43,013 nt of DNA, taken from contig MNEA01000096.1 in assembly GCA_001917435.1 (NCBI GenBank), positions 1 through 43,013 on the forward strand, in the 5' to 3' direction. The DNA is from Acidobacteria bacterium 13_2_20CM_2_57_6 (GTDB lineage: Bacteria; Acidobacteriota; Terriglobia; Acidiferrales; UBA7541). The notes below the pieces were generated by a model. That model saw only the letters and a program-made list of their open reading frames with translations, had not been told where the DNA came from and did no database searches. Numbering within the stretch: position 1 is the first letter of the stretch; every line of letters begins with the position of its first letter. The position numbers were made by a program, and so were the translations under genes. This document shows, piece by piece, positions 31,952 to 40,452 of the stretch.

Positions 31952-32785
31952 CTATTCTGGTTGCAAAAATGGATTCGAGTGGCGCTCGTTACCAATGGTG
32001 GTGACGGGCCCATGGCCCGGATGGACGATAGTGTCGTCCGGCAGGTGCATCAATTTAGTGTGCAGGGAATCCATGATCTGCTCCATGGAGCCGCCCCACA
32101 GGTCGGTACGGCCAATGCTCCCGGCAAAAAGCGTGTCGCCGGAAAAGAGTTGCGGGGCGCGCAGCTGAATTTGCTCGGACTCGCCGGCGGCAGCAATTTC
32201 TTGTGAGTCATCAGGGCCAGCCATTTTCTTTAAGAGATCCGAGATGGCGATATCGTCGCCGGCTTCATCTTTAACGCTGAATTTCTTCGGCGCAGCGGCT
32301 GTGATTCTTCCAGCGTCATGCGGCAGATACAGCGAAACGCTTCCCGGCGTGTGGCCGGGCGTGTGAATCACTTGCGCCTCAAACGCGCCCCAGCGAAGAA
32401 CGTCGCCCTCTTTCAGCAACTGATCCACGTCGGTGAGGTCTGGGGGGATGACGCCGAGGAACGCGGCCTGCTCGTCCATCGCCTGATAGAGCGGCAAATC
32501 GTCGCGATGCATCAGCACGGGGGCGCCCGTATATTGATGAAGCTTGCTCAAGCCGCCGACATGATCGATATGCGCGTGCGTGCTGACGATGGCTTTCACC
32601 ATCAGCCGGTGGCGTCCGATTAGGTCCAGAATGCGCGTGACCTCGTCCCCCGGGTCCACGACCAGCGCTTCGCGAGTCGCGGGATCGCCAATGATTGAGC
32701 AATTGCACTGCAGCATCCCCACGGGGATGGTGATGTGAATCAAGCCGTCACTGACGGCGGTGAGCGCGCGTCGGCCGTCGTTCAT
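31952..32785 (-). CDS. Metallo-beta-lactamase-fold hydrolase with an insertion
   Basis: This 277-residue protein resembles YcbL/glyoxalase-II-type hydrolases. The metal motif HxHxDH is H70-A-H72-I-D74-H75, and HTPGHTPGSV (141-150), FSGDTLFAGSIGRTD (214-228) and VHPGHGP are the other ligands or family blocks. Normally the GSVSLYL strand runs directly into FSGDTLF; here about 55 residues (156-212, rich in Lys, Asp and Ala) intervene. A thioester or lactone substrate is plausible. The start is uncertain: no ribosome-binding site precedes the ATG at 32785, and a TTG thirteen codons later is possible. It is divergent from ygfZ. Confidence 0.88.
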   Translation of the reverse strand: MNDGRRALTAVSDGLIHITIPVGMLQCNCSIIGDPATREALVVDPGDEVTRILDLIGRHRLMVKAIVSTHAHIDHVGGLSKLHQYTGAPVLMHRDDLPLYQAMDEQAAFLGVIPPDLTDVDQLLKEGDVLRWGAFEAQVIHTPGHTPGSVSLYLPHDAGRITAAAPKKFSVKDEAGDDIAISDLLKKMAGPDDSQEIAAAGESEQIQLRAPQLFSGDTLFAGSIGRTDLWGGSMEQIMDSLHTKLMHLPDDTIVHPGHGPVTTIGNERHSNPFLQPE

Positions 32786-32920
32786 AGCGGAAAGTATATC
32801 ATTGGAGGTGAAGCCAGATGCGGCGGCGAACCGCTTACGCGACTCAAGTTTAGATTGCTCTTTGATAGACTAAACCCTGGAGAACGCGCGACCTTGGAAA
32901 CGGCTGCAACAGGCACGGCG

Positions 32921-33973
32921 ATGAACACTCCCCTTGCGGGGGCACATCTTGCCGCGGGCGCGAAAATAGGCGTCTGGTTCGGATGCGCGCTGCCGGATTA
33001 CTTTGGCGACCCGGCCGCCGAGTATCGTTCCGCACGGGAGACCGTGGCGCTGATTGACAAGAGCTACCGCGCCTATCTCTCGTTCACCGGCCCCGACCGG
33101 GTGCGCTACCTGAATGCTATTTTGACCAACAACATCAAGGACCTCCCCGCAGACTACGGCATCATCTCGCTCCTGCTGAATCCGCAAGGGCACATTCTCG
33201 CGGAGATCGAGACGTATGCGTTTGCGAACCGGCTCCTCTGCGTGTCCTACGCCATGATTCGCTCGCGGCTCATCGAATGGCTCGAAAAATACATCATCAT
33301 GGATGACGTGACGCTAACCGACGAGACGCCACGCTACGGCACTCTGGCGCTGGAGGGTCCCAAGGCTGCGGCGATCGTCAAGGAGCTTTCCGGCGCCGAC
33401 CTGACCAAGTTTGACGACCTTTCCTGTCACGAGGGAGCTGTCGGTTCGATTCCCTGCTGGATCACGAAGCGCTCCCCAGGGGGAGTCCCCGGCGCGGAAT
33501 TCTTCGCTGCGGTCGAAAAGCTGGCCGAGCTTTGGCAGGTTCTTTTGGATGCTGCTCGCTGGCACGGCGGCGGGCCAACAGGCTACACCGCGCTCAGTGG
33601 GCTGCGACTGGCACAAGGCGCGCCGTGGTTCGGCTACGACTTCAGCGAGAAACAAATCCCTCACGAGGCAGGATTGCAGGACAGCCACATCAGCTACACC
33701 AAAGGCTGCTACACCGGCCAGGAAATCGTGGAACGCGTGCGGTCGCGCGGACAAGTCAACCGTCAGCGCGTCCGGCTCGGTTTTTCCGGTGACGTTGTGC
33801 CTGAACCGGAAGCGCCCCTCACGTTTGGCGGCAAAGAAATGGGCTACGTGACCCGTGCGGCGCGGACCTGGGACCCGCCGCGCATCCTGGGCATGGCCTA
33901 CGTCCGCAAAGAGGCCACTGTCCCGGACACCGTGCTGCAATGGGCTGGCGGAACCGCAACGGTCATGAAGTAA
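32921..33973 (+). CDS. ygfZ: YgfZ/GcvT-like folate-binding Fe-S cluster protein
   Basis: From the ATG at 32921 the protein has 350 residues; the longer open frame upstream overlaps the divergent gene and lacks family similarity. It is a GcvT-fold protein with the YgfZ signature KGCYTGQEIVERVRSRG near 33703-33750, whose Cys is needed for function in E. coli. Other blocks are FTGPDRVRYLNAILTNNI (folate-site loop) and LLNPQGHILAE. YgfZ helps maintain Fe-S enzymes such as radical SAM proteins in a folate-dependent way. The ribosome-binding site is weak (GGCACGG). Confidence 0.9.
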   Translation: MNTPLAGAHLAAGAKIGVWFGCALPDYFGDPAAEYRSARETVALIDKSYRAYLSFTGPDRVRYLNAILTNNIKDLPADYGIISLLLNPQGHILAEIETYAFANRLLCVSYAMIRSRLIEWLEKYIIMDDVTLTDETPRYGTLALEGPKAAAIVKELSGADLTKFDDLSCHEGAVGSIPCWITKRSPGGVPGAEFFAAVEKLAELWQVLLDAARWHGGGPTGYTALSGLRLAQGAPWFGYDFSEKQIPHEAGLQDSHISYTKGCYTGQEIVERVRSRGQVNRQRVRLGFSGDVVPEPEAPLTFGGKEMGYVTRAARTWDPPRILGMAYVRKEATVPDTVLQWAGGTATVMK

Positions 33974-34044
33974 CAGCAAAGCCGAGCAGCCAGGTCTTAG
34001 TCAGCGTCAGCATGATCGCGCCTTCTCCCTGTCTCGAACGGTAC

Positions 34045-34062
34045 TTTCAGCGAGGGCTGAAA
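34045..34062. terminator. Hairpin between converging genes, possible bidirectional terminator
   Basis: TTTCAGC-GAGG-GCTGAAA is a perfect 7-bp stem with a four-base loop, located between the ygfZ stop (33973) and the stop of the opposite-strand gene (34100). The stem is A/T-ended on both sides, so it could serve either strand; no long T-run follows. Confidence 0.4.
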
Positions 34063-34099
34063 TCGGGACTAGCGTGGCAGGATAGCATTCCGCTGTGAT

Positions 34100-35197
34100 T
34101 TAGGGGCTTACCGGTTCGTAGTTGGGGATATTCCGTGTCAGCTTACGGATGAAAAACTCTTGGAGGAGATTGACGGCGGCCGATTCGCTAATCCCGATCA
34201 GGGTGTTCTCGAAGGTTAACTCCGCTCCGTCGCGATTTTTAGCCGGATAGTAGAGATTTGAGATGCCCCCTGCGGCCAGGCTCCCCAAGATACTCGAGTA
34301 ATTTGCCTGCCAGTGTCCGTTGTCGCCCTTGCAAATCACGGAATTGGCAATGGCATACAAAACCCGCGAGCGCTTACTACCGGCGCCTTTGTAGAAATAG
34401 CGTGGATCCTGTTTCAAGAGCGACGGCAGTATTGCGCCTCCGATGTAGGTGCTCGCTAAAAAGTTGGCGTAGGAGGCGCCGAAGCGCTTTCCATAACCTT
34501 GCGCACCCTGTCCATATCCGCTGAAATCGTTTTGCGCCTGCTGAATTCCCGCAATGGCCCCAGTCACGCCGAAGGAGACTGGATCCACCGTGGTCTTCCA
34601 AGCAAGCTCGAACTTTTGCTTCGGGGCCAAAGGAACCGCATGGTGGTCGTAACTCACATAGAAATTTGGAACGACGCCGAGAACGCGCTGCTTTTCCTGA
34701 GCTTTGATCTGATCTTCCGCCACTTCGACTCGCGAGGGGACGACACGCACCTCAGTTACAGCGGTAGCAAGAGGCATCGCGATCTGCGGGACGGTGTAAT
34801 TCTCCCCCGAGCGGAGGATTCCCGAGGAAGCCTGCGTCGTGAAGCCCACCAACGTGATTGTGAGCTGGAAGGGTCCGGGAGTGACGTTGGGAAGCGAGTA
34901 TTGCCCATCATCGCCAGATAGAGCCTCTTGCTCTGCGGATTGATCTCTATGTGAAATTCTAACCCGCGCTCCAGCAACGGTGGCTCCGGTGGGGTCGACA
35001 ATGGTCCCGGTGATGCTTCCTGGCAATCGATGATCTGGCGGCTGCTCATTGGCGGATGCCCCGGTGCGCTGTGGGTCCGGTTGAGCACTCCCCGCTCCCG
35101 GGCTGATAGGAGGCTGCTGAGACTGTGCCGCAGCTGGAAACGCGAAAGGCAGGAGAGCCAGGCTTAGCCAGAACGCCCAAGCCGCGTATTCAGGCAT
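34100..35197 (-). CDS. Secreted protein with carboxypeptidase-regulatory-like domain
   Basis: This 365-residue protein has a signal peptide (about 1-24, ending PAAAQ), a Pro/Gln/Ser linker and a CarboxypepD_reg beta-sandwich (about 60-135: GSITGTIVDPTGATVAGARV, GDDGQYSLPNVTPGPFQLTI). The C-terminal 220 residues (from RVLGVVPNFYVSYDHHAVPL) look like an outer-surface or membrane-associated region with Gly/Tyr-rich segments. Acidobacteria carry many such proteins, often as N-terminal parts of TonB-dependent transporters; here no TonB plug or barrel is seen. It is the last minus-strand gene after the XRE regulator. The function is unknown. Confidence 0.82.
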   Translation of the reverse strand: MPEYAAWAFWLSLALLPFAFPAAAQSQQPPISPGAGSAQPDPQRTGASANEQPPDHRLPGSITGTIVDPTGATVAGARVRISHRDQSAEQEALSGDDGQYSLPNVTPGPFQLTITLVGFTTQASSGILRSGENYTVPQIAMPLATAVTEVRVVPSRVEVAEDQIKAQEKQRVLGVVPNFYVSYDHHAVPLAPKQKFELAWKTTVDPVSFGVTGAIAGIQQAQNDFSGYGQGAQGYGKRFGASYANFLASTYIGGAILPSLLKQDPRYFYKGAGSKRSRVLYAIANSVICKGDNGHWQANYSSILGSLAAGGISNLYYPAKNRDGAELTFENTLIGISESAAVNLLQEFFIRKLTRNIPNYEPVSP

Positions 35198-35267
35198 AAT
35201 CGTTCACCACCCATACACTATGATGCTATGCCAAGGGATTTGGGTTTCCGATAATGTTGGTGACCCG

Positions 35268-35285
35268 GGTGTCGGGTGAGACACC
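35268..35285 (-). terminator. Hairpin at the end of the XRE regulator gene
   Basis: GGTGTC-GGGTGA-GACACC is a perfect 6-bp stem with a six-base loop, touching the XRE stop codon. It lies before the carboxypeptidase-regulatory gene on the same strand. It lacks a T-run; an mRNA-stabilising stem is as likely as a terminator. Confidence 0.35.
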
Positions 35286-35668
35286 TAGGCTTTTGGTTTC
35301 CAGCGGGCCAACTGGAAGGTCATGTGGAGGATCAGTTTGCGGTCGGCTTGGGAGAGGCGGCCGCGAAGCTGACGCAAGCGGTGCAAGAAGTCCGCGGACT
35401 CACCGTCTCTTCCCCATTCGGCACCGCCGGAGGAGAGGTCTTTCGGGAGCAATGGGATCTCGGGCGGAGTTTCCCCGTGGTAAAAGAGCTGGTACATGGG
35501 AACTTCGAGAGCGCGGTCCATTTTTTGCAGCGTTTCGATGCTCGGGACGGTGTGTCCCTTCTCGACGCGCGAGATGTAGCAACGCAGGAGGCCCGTGCGC
35601 TTCTCGATGTCACCTTGCGAGAGGTCTTTCTTTTCGCGGATAGCGCGTAGACGATCTAAGATAACCAT
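35285..35668 (-). CDS. XRE-family helix-turn-helix transcriptional regulator
   Basis: This 127-residue protein has an N-terminal HTH_XRE domain (about 5-62: LRAIREKKDLSQGDIEKRTGL, then the recognition helix LRCYISRVEKGHTVPS and LQKMDRAL), followed by a short C-terminal helical part. The putative -10 box TATAAG is only ten bases before the ATG, so the transcript would be nearly leaderless. It may regulate itself and the downstream secreted protein; neither is shown. It is on the minus strand between the DinB-like and the carboxypeptidase-regulatory genes. Confidence 0.9.
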   Translation of the reverse strand: MVILDRLRAIREKKDLSQGDIEKRTGLLRCYISRVEKGHTVPSIETLQKMDRALEVPMYQLFYHGETPPEIPLLPKDLSSGGAEWGRDGESADFLHRLRQLRGRLSQADRKLILHMTFQLARWKPKA

Positions 35669-35678
35669 AGTGTGTCAA

Positions 35679-35707
35679 CTTATATCTCTTATCTCATGTA
35701 TAGGAAA
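35679..35707 (-). promoter_or_regulatory. Candidate promoter giving a near-leaderless XRE transcript
   Basis: On the minus strand TTTCCT, 17 bases, then TATAAG (35684-35679) matches the -35 and -10 consensus at three and five of six positions. The spacer contains GAGAT twice with a 7-bp step, a possible operator. The start codon is ten bases after the -10 box. Confidence 0.35.
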
Positions 35708-35746
35708 ATGATTTGAGTGTGACCGACCAGATCTGGGATAAGGAAG

Positions 35747-36235
35747 TCACTCAAATTCGCGGCGAGGGGCGGATTGCTCCGGGCCGACGCGGCCGGCGGT
35801 GATTTCGGCCCTGAAATAGTTTTCGCCGAGGATGGGGGAGCCGGCGAGGCGGCGGAGCATGGCAATCTGGCCGACGTGATTGAGGGCGTCAGCAACGGGG
35901 CCCTGGAAAATTCCTTCGACTGATCCGTCAAGCGGCTCGCCGGAAGCCAGAAAGTCGTCAAACTTTTTGATGGAGGCAAAGAAGCGCTCGATTTCGGCGT
36001 TCCACGTTAGTGGAGTGGAATCGTGCCAGGTCTGCTGGCCCTTGGCAATGGAGAGCGCCCAGTCAAACAAATCGCATATGTGCGCGAGGATTTGGGAGGG
36101 CGTGCGCGTCTTGTCTCCGATGTGGAAGCTAGCGAAATGGTCCGGAGATCCGCGTAAGGCCTTTCCGCCTCGGTACGCGACGGTGGCCACCGTGTGGCGA
36201 AGGAATTGACGGGCAGGATTGGGTGTTGAAACCAT
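35747..36235 (-). CDS. DinB-family protein
   Basis: This 162-residue protein is a four-helix DinB/YfiT-like domain. The first conserved His lies in ILAHICDLFDWAL and the second in ALNHVGQIAMLRRLAG, the pattern that binds a divalent metal in DinB proteins; a further ligand is expected from the first helix (FLRHTVATVAYR). DinB proteins include thiol-transfer enzymes (bacillithiol, mycothiol) and proteins of unknown function. It stands between the XRE and GH16 genes on the same strand and is probably transcribed from its own promoter. Confidence 0.86.
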   Translation of the reverse strand: MVSTPNPARQFLRHTVATVAYRGGKALRGSPDHFASFHIGDKTRTPSQILAHICDLFDWALSIAKGQQTWHDSTPLTWNAEIERFFASIKKFDDFLASGEPLDGSVEGIFQGPVADALNHVGQIAMLRRLAGSPILGENYFRAEITAGRVGPEQSAPRREFE

Positions 36236-36374
36236 GGGACAGTTCTCTCCTTAGCTAGAAGCAATGAGGAAGAGTTTAAACGCACAGACACAGAGTGGGC
36301 AGAGAAAAAACTGAAGAAGGAGTGTTTACACCTCCCTGGCAAAGCCGGGATGAATTCGAACGTGAAATCCAACT

Positions 36375-37235
36375 CTACTGTTTCGTGTAAACGCGGACGT
36401 AGTCGACGAGCATCTCCTGGGGAAAAACCGCGGTGGCGTCAGGCGATCCGGGCCAATTGCCTCCGACAGCGACGTTTAGAAGAATGAAAAAAGGGTGATC
36501 GAAACTCCAGGAGCCGCCGGCGGGCCACTGGGATTGCGTAAACGTGGCGTAGAGGCTGGAGTCTACGTAAAAGCGGATGCTACCGGGTTCCCACTCGACG
36601 GCGTAGAGGTGAAAGTCAGCGGCGAAGTTCTGGCCGGCGGGAAGGCTGAAGGGCGCGCTGGCGTCACTTGTTTGGGCGACGGTGCTGGAGCTGTGGAGCG
36701 ATCCATGGACCGTGCCGGGCTCCTTGCCTATGTTTTCCATGATGTCGATTTCGCCGCACTTGGGCCAGCCAACGGAACCGATGTCATTCCCAAGCATCCA
36801 GAAGGCGGGCCACATTCCCTGCCCTGCAGGAATCTTGATGCGCGCCTCAAAGCGGCCAAAGGCGTGGCTGAAGAGGCCCTGAGTTTTCAAGCGGGCTGAG
36901 GTGTAATTCCGGGTAACGCCGTCGCTGCCCGTATAGGTTTCTTTCTGCGCGGTGATGACGAGGTTGCCGCCCTTCAGTTGCGAGTTTTGCGTGCGATTCG
37001 TGTAGTACTCGAGTTCATTGTTGCCCCAGCCGTTGCCGCCGACATCATGGGTCCATTTGGAAGAATCCGGTGAGGCGCCGTCGGCGCCGTTGAACTCATC
37101 GCTCCAGACGAGCTTGAAGCCGACGGCAGGAGGTGGCTGCAGAGTCGCGCCGCCGCCGCAGCTTAACGATACAAGTGTTACTGCAAGAAAAACTGGCACG
37201 AGTGAAAGAGCGCGGGCCGCAAGACGCGAGTTCAT
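36375..37235 (-). CDS. GH16 family glycoside hydrolase, probable lipoprotein
   Basis: This 286-residue protein has a signal sequence ending VSLSCGGG; the Cys at about residue 26 suggests lipidation, although the lipobox is not ideal. The body is a GH16 beta-jelly-roll: FKLVWSDEFNGADG, WGNNELEYYTNRTQNS, and the catalytic motif GEIDIMENIG with E162 (nucleophile), D164 and E167 (acid/base). The ExDxxE form without a beta-bulge residue missing fits laminarinase/licheninase-type members; endo-beta-1,3-glucanase is the most likely activity. The signal peptide and GGG linker place it at the outer surface or periplasm. It is a single gene. Confidence 0.93.
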   Translation of the reverse strand: MNSRLAARALSLVPVFLAVTLVSLSCGGGATLQPPPAVGFKLVWSDEFNGADGASPDSSKWTHDVGGNGWGNNELEYYTNRTQNSQLKGGNLVITAQKETYTGSDGVTRNYTSARLKTQGLFSHAFGRFEARIKIPAGQGMWPAFWMLGNDIGSVGWPKCGEIDIMENIGKEPGTVHGSLHSSSTVAQTSDASAPFSLPAGQNFAADFHLYAVEWEPGSIRFYVDSSLYATFTQSQWPAGGSWSFDHPFFILLNVAVGGNWPGSPDATAVFPQEMLVDYVRVYTKQ

Positions 37236-37275
37236 GAAAAGATTCTAACTCGAACGAAGGCGGCTAGCGTATGGA

Positions 37276-37815
37276 TTAGGCGAGATTCAGGGCGCGCTTA
37301 AAGGAGCCCTTCTCGCTGTCGATCTTTTTCTGGAGCTGGAGGATGGCGTAGAGAACCGCTTCGGGGCGCGGCGGGCAGCCGGGAACGTAAACATCGACGG
37401 GGATGACCTGATTGCAGCCTTGCACGATGGCGTAATTGTTGAAGACGCCGCCGGAAGTGGCACAAGCGCCCATGGAAATAACCCACTTGGGCTCGGGCAT
37501 TTGATCATAAAGCTGGCGGATCACCGGGGCCATTTTCTGCGAGAGGCGACCGGCAACAATCATCAGATCGGCCTGGCGGGGCGACGGCCGGAAAACTTCC
37601 GCGCCGAATCGCGCGACGTCAAAGCGCGCAGCGGCCATGGACATCATTTCGATAGCACAACAGGCCAATCCAAAGCCGAGCGGCCAGATAGAACTCTTGC
37701 GCGCCCAATTTACGGCTTTATCGAGCGTGGTGAAGATGATCCCTTCGTCTTCGAGAAGCTTGCCGAAGTCGTCGGGCTTGGTCAGCGTGACGTGTTTGCC
37801 GAGGGATGTGCTCAT
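37276..37815 (-). CDS. nuoB: NADH-quinone oxidoreductase subunit B
   Basis: From the ATG at 37815 the product has 179 residues. It has all four N2 cluster ligands: the adjacent pair in [10 protein letters not shown], one in [11 protein letters not shown] and one in PGCPPRP. NuoB carries the final Fe-S cluster that reduces quinone in complex I. The usual nuoA and nuoC neighbours are absent; the gene lies alone between a GH16 gene and a monooxygenase gene. The length and all key residues are normal, so it looks functional. No good ribosome-binding site is seen. Confidence 0.95.
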   Translation of the reverse strand: MSTSLGKHVTLTKPDDFGKLLEDEGIIFTTLDKAVNWARKSSIWPLGFGLACCAIEMMSMAAARFDVARFGAEVFRPSPRQADLMIVAGRLSQKMAPVIRQLYDQMPEPKWVISMGACATSGGVFNNYAIVQGCNQVIPVDVYVPGCPPRPEAVLYAILQLQKKIDSEKGSFKRALNLA

Positions 37816-37869
37816 GGTGTTCGTCTGAGCTATTTTCGCATAGAGGACGGATGGACACAAATTGAGTAC

Positions 37870-39381
37870 TTATGTCGCGGACATGGGTGCTCTCAGTTCG
37901 TAGTCGGATGGGGAAACAGCACGCATACGGCGGAGATAGGAGACGACAGACCCTGGCCACAACGTAGTGATTTCGCCGGTGGTTTGATCCTGATACCAAC
38001 TTTTGCAGCCGCCGGATTGCCAGACGGTGCGGGACATGCGGCGGTAGATCTCTTCAACAAAGGATTGCTGGATTTCCGCGCGGACTTCCAGGACGCGTTG
38101 ATTCCTGCGCTGTATTAGCTTCAAGCAATTCATGGCGTAGCGAACCTGGGCTTCGATCATGAGGACGACGGAATTGTGGCCCAGTCCGGTGTTGGGGCCG
38201 AGAAGTATGAACAAATTGGGGAAGCCGCTGACGGTGACGCCGAGATAAGCGGTCATGCGCTTTCCCCAGGCCTCGTGAATTTCTACGCCGCCCTTCCCCA
38301 CCACACGGCAACCAATCAGCGGCTCCGTGGCGCGAAAGCCTGTGCCATAGATCAGGACATCGACCGGACGCTCGATGCCGTCGCGTGTGACGATGCTATG
38401 CGCGCAGACTTCGGCGATTCCATCCGTGACGAGTTCGACGTTCGAGCGATTGAGAGTGGGATAGTAGTCGTCGGAAACGAGGACGCGTTTGCAGCCCAAC
38501 TGATACTTCGGAGTGAGCGCGGCGCGGAGCTTTGGATCTTTGATCCGCCGAGTCATGTGACGGTACGCAATCGCCTCCGCCTTCTTGCGAATCGATTCGT
38601 TACCGAGAAATCCGAGAACGCGAAATTCCTGCCGCCAGAAAATGTACTGCCGGAAGGCCCAGCGCGTTAGCGGCACACGGCGAAAGCGCCGCTTCCATTT
38701 TTCGGAGATGGCAAAGTCCATGCGCGGAACGATCCACGGCGGCGTACGCTGGAAAAGACAGAGTTTGCCGACGCGGGGGGCAATTTGCGGGACGAATTGG
38801 ATGGCACTTGCACCAGTACCGATGACGGCGATGTTCTTGCCGTCGAGATCCACCGCATATTCCCACCTTGAGGAATGAAACGCCGGGCCGGAAAAACGCT
38901 CGAGGCCAGGGAGTTCCGGATAATGCGGGACATGTAGCGCGCCCATGCCGGAGACCAGGACGCGGGCGCGAATGCGCATTCCGTCGCCGGCAGTCGCGTG
39001 CCATACGCCTTCGCGTTCATCCCAAACCGCTTCTTGAAAACGCGTATTCAGGCAGAGATGCGGCGAAAGTCCGTAATGCTTGACGCAGCGTTTCAGATAG
39101 TCGTGGATTTCCTGCTGGCCCGGATACATGCGGGACCATTCGGTTGATGGCGCGAACGAAAACGAATAAAGATGCGATGGAATATCGCAAGCGCAGCCCG
39201 GGTAACGATTTTCCCACCACGTCCCGCCGATCTCTTCGCTCTTTTCGATGATGAGAAACGACTTCATGCCGGCTTCGAGGAGCTTGATGCCCATGCAGAT
39301 GCCAGAAAAGCCAGCGCCAACGATTAGAACGTCAACAGTAGCGACGGAAGAGTTGGAAGAAGAAGCGGCGGATTCGGTCAT
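37870..39381 (-). CDS. FAD-dependent Baeyer-Villiger-type monooxygenase
   Basis: This 503-residue flavoprotein (ATG at 39381) has two Rossmann motifs, GAGFSG (22-27, FAD) and GTGASA (188-193, NADPH). Between them lies the Baeyer-Villiger fingerprint FxGxxxHxxxW (FSGPAFHSSRW, 163-173). EIGGTWWENRYPGCACDIPSH is also typical. It inserts oxygen into a ketone using NADPH and O2, giving an ester or lactone. The start overlaps the stop of the esterase gene (ATGA), so the two are translated together. The natural ketone is not known. Confidence 0.92.
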   Translation of the reverse strand: MTESAASSSNSSVATVDVLIVGAGFSGICMGIKLLEAGMKSFLIIEKSEEIGGTWWENRYPGCACDIPSHLYSFSFAPSTEWSRMYPGQQEIHDYLKRCVKHYGLSPHLCLNTRFQEAVWDEREGVWHATAGDGMRIRARVLVSGMGALHVPHYPELPGLERFSGPAFHSSRWEYAVDLDGKNIAVIGTGASAIQFVPQIAPRVGKLCLFQRTPPWIVPRMDFAISEKWKRRFRRVPLTRWAFRQYIFWRQEFRVLGFLGNESIRKKAEAIAYRHMTRRIKDPKLRAALTPKYQLGCKRVLVSDDYYPTLNRSNVELVTDGIAEVCAHSIVTRDGIERPVDVLIYGTGFRATEPLIGCRVVGKGGVEIHEAWGKRMTAYLGVTVSGFPNLFILLGPNTGLGHNSVVLMIEAQVRYAMNCLKLIQRRNQRVLEVRAEIQQSFVEEIYRRMSRTVWQSGGCKSWYQDQTTGEITTLWPGSVVSYLRRMRAVSPSDYELRAPMSAT

Positions 39382-40304
39382 GCGCGAGCCACCACTTCCC
39401 GATTCAAACCTGCCAGCACAGTCTGCGCGTGGAAAAAGTCGGCACTTTCCCGAAGCGATTGGCGGGCCTCGGGAATCAGATGCGGGGCAAGCTGCCAGGC
39501 ATGCGGGACGACGGGCCAAATCTTCTGTTCGACGGAAACGCCCGCGGCACGAGCGCGCTCGGCGAGGCGCGTGGAATCACCGCGCAAAACTTCGTCCGCG
39601 CCGACATGAATCAGAAGCGGCGGAAGGCCGGAGAGATCGGCATACAGCGGGGAGGCGAGAGGATTGCGCGGATCGGTGTCGCCAAGATAGTAGCGCGCCG
39701 ACGCCGCAACATCCAGGCCGTTGAATATGGCGCAGCGGTCGCTGTTGGTCCGAATGGAGTCACCAGTAGCGGCAAGGTCGGTCCAGGGGGAGAAGAGCGC
39801 CGCGGCAGCTGGAAGGGGAACGCCGGCGGCGCGAAGGGCAAGCATGAGCGAAAGAGCGAGTCCGCCGCCAGCGGACTCACCAGCAACGACGATGCGGTCC
39901 GCCGAATAACCCGCGCCAAGAAGCGCGCGGTAAAAAGCCACTGCATCGTCGACGGCAGCGGGAAATCGATTTTCGGGCGCGAGGCGATAGTCCGCAGCGA
40001 AAACGTGAAACCCATGAAGCGCATAGTAAGCAGTGATGGGACGATGCGTCTCCGCTGAGCAGCCGAAGTAGCCGCCTCCGTGAAGATACAGGAGCACCGT
40101 GTCGCCCGGCGCTGGGCCTTCGAGGCGTTCGCCAGGGACGCCGCCGAGGTGTGCTGGAGAAATCTTAACTGCCGTTGGAACCTTGTACGGATCGGGGCGA
40201 AGAATCTGGCGCGCGACGCGATAGTCGCGCACGCCTTTCAAACGGCGCTTGACGCGCCATTTGACGATTAAGACCGAAAGCCGCACCTGAAGGCTGACCG
40301 CCAT
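39378..40304 (-). CDS. Alpha/beta hydrolase (hormone-sensitive-lipase type esterase)
   Basis: This 308-residue esterase has the oxyanion motif HGGG (75-78), the nucleophile elbow GESAGG with S144, the Asp in VGADEVLRGD and the His in VPHAWQL. These are the marks of the HSL/Abhydrolase_3 group. It overlaps the downstream monooxygenase by four bases. In known pairs (for example methyl ethyl ketone or acetone breakdown) a Baeyer-Villiger enzyme forms an ester that the esterase then cleaves; the same scheme is likely here. No signal peptide is obvious. Confidence 0.92.
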   Translation of the reverse strand: MAVSLQVRLSVLIVKWRVKRRLKGVRDYRVARQILRPDPYKVPTAVKISPAHLGGVPGERLEGPAPGDTVLLYLHGGGYFGCSAETHRPITAYYALHGFHVFAADYRLAPENRFPAAVDDAVAFYRALLGAGYSADRIVVAGESAGGGLALSLMLALRAAGVPLPAAAALFSPWTDLAATGDSIRTNSDRCAIFNGLDVAASARYYLGDTDPRNPLASPLYADLSGLPPLLIHVGADEVLRGDSTRLAERARAAGVSVEQKIWPVVPHAWQLAPHLIPEARQSLRESADFFHAQTVLAGLNREVVARA

Positions 40305-40407
40305 TCCCCGCCGTCATTTTTGGAGTTTCAGACGGAGAGAGGATATCACTCCTGTGAGCTCCTGGTGAGTGGAAAGCGGCGTGAGCAGGGTGCAACAGGG
40401 ATGAATA

Positions 40408-40440
40408 GGCCGGCGAAACAAGGGCGTTGTATCGCCGGCC
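40408..40440 (-). terminator. Strong hairpin downstream of the di-heme oxidoreductase gene
   Basis: GGCCGGCGA pairs exactly with TCGCCGGCC (40408-40416 and 40432-40440); inside, after one mismatch, ACAA pairs with TTGT around a GGGCG loop. This gives 13 base pairs. It lies 13 bp past the DUF1111 stop and before the esterase gene, so it can separate the two minus-strand units. There is no T-run after it. Confidence 0.6.
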
Positions 40441-40452
40441 CGGGCTGCGACC

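Noticed and set aside
32846..32874. GTTTAG...CTAAAC inverted repeat upstream of ygfZ
   Set aside because: Six bases per arm with a 16-base spacer in an A/T-richer stretch is within chance; kept out of the features.
36275..36325. Purine-rich run with CACAGACACAGAG and GAGAAAAAAC
   Set aside because: Looks like a degenerate simple repeat in an intergenic region; too short and irregular to call.
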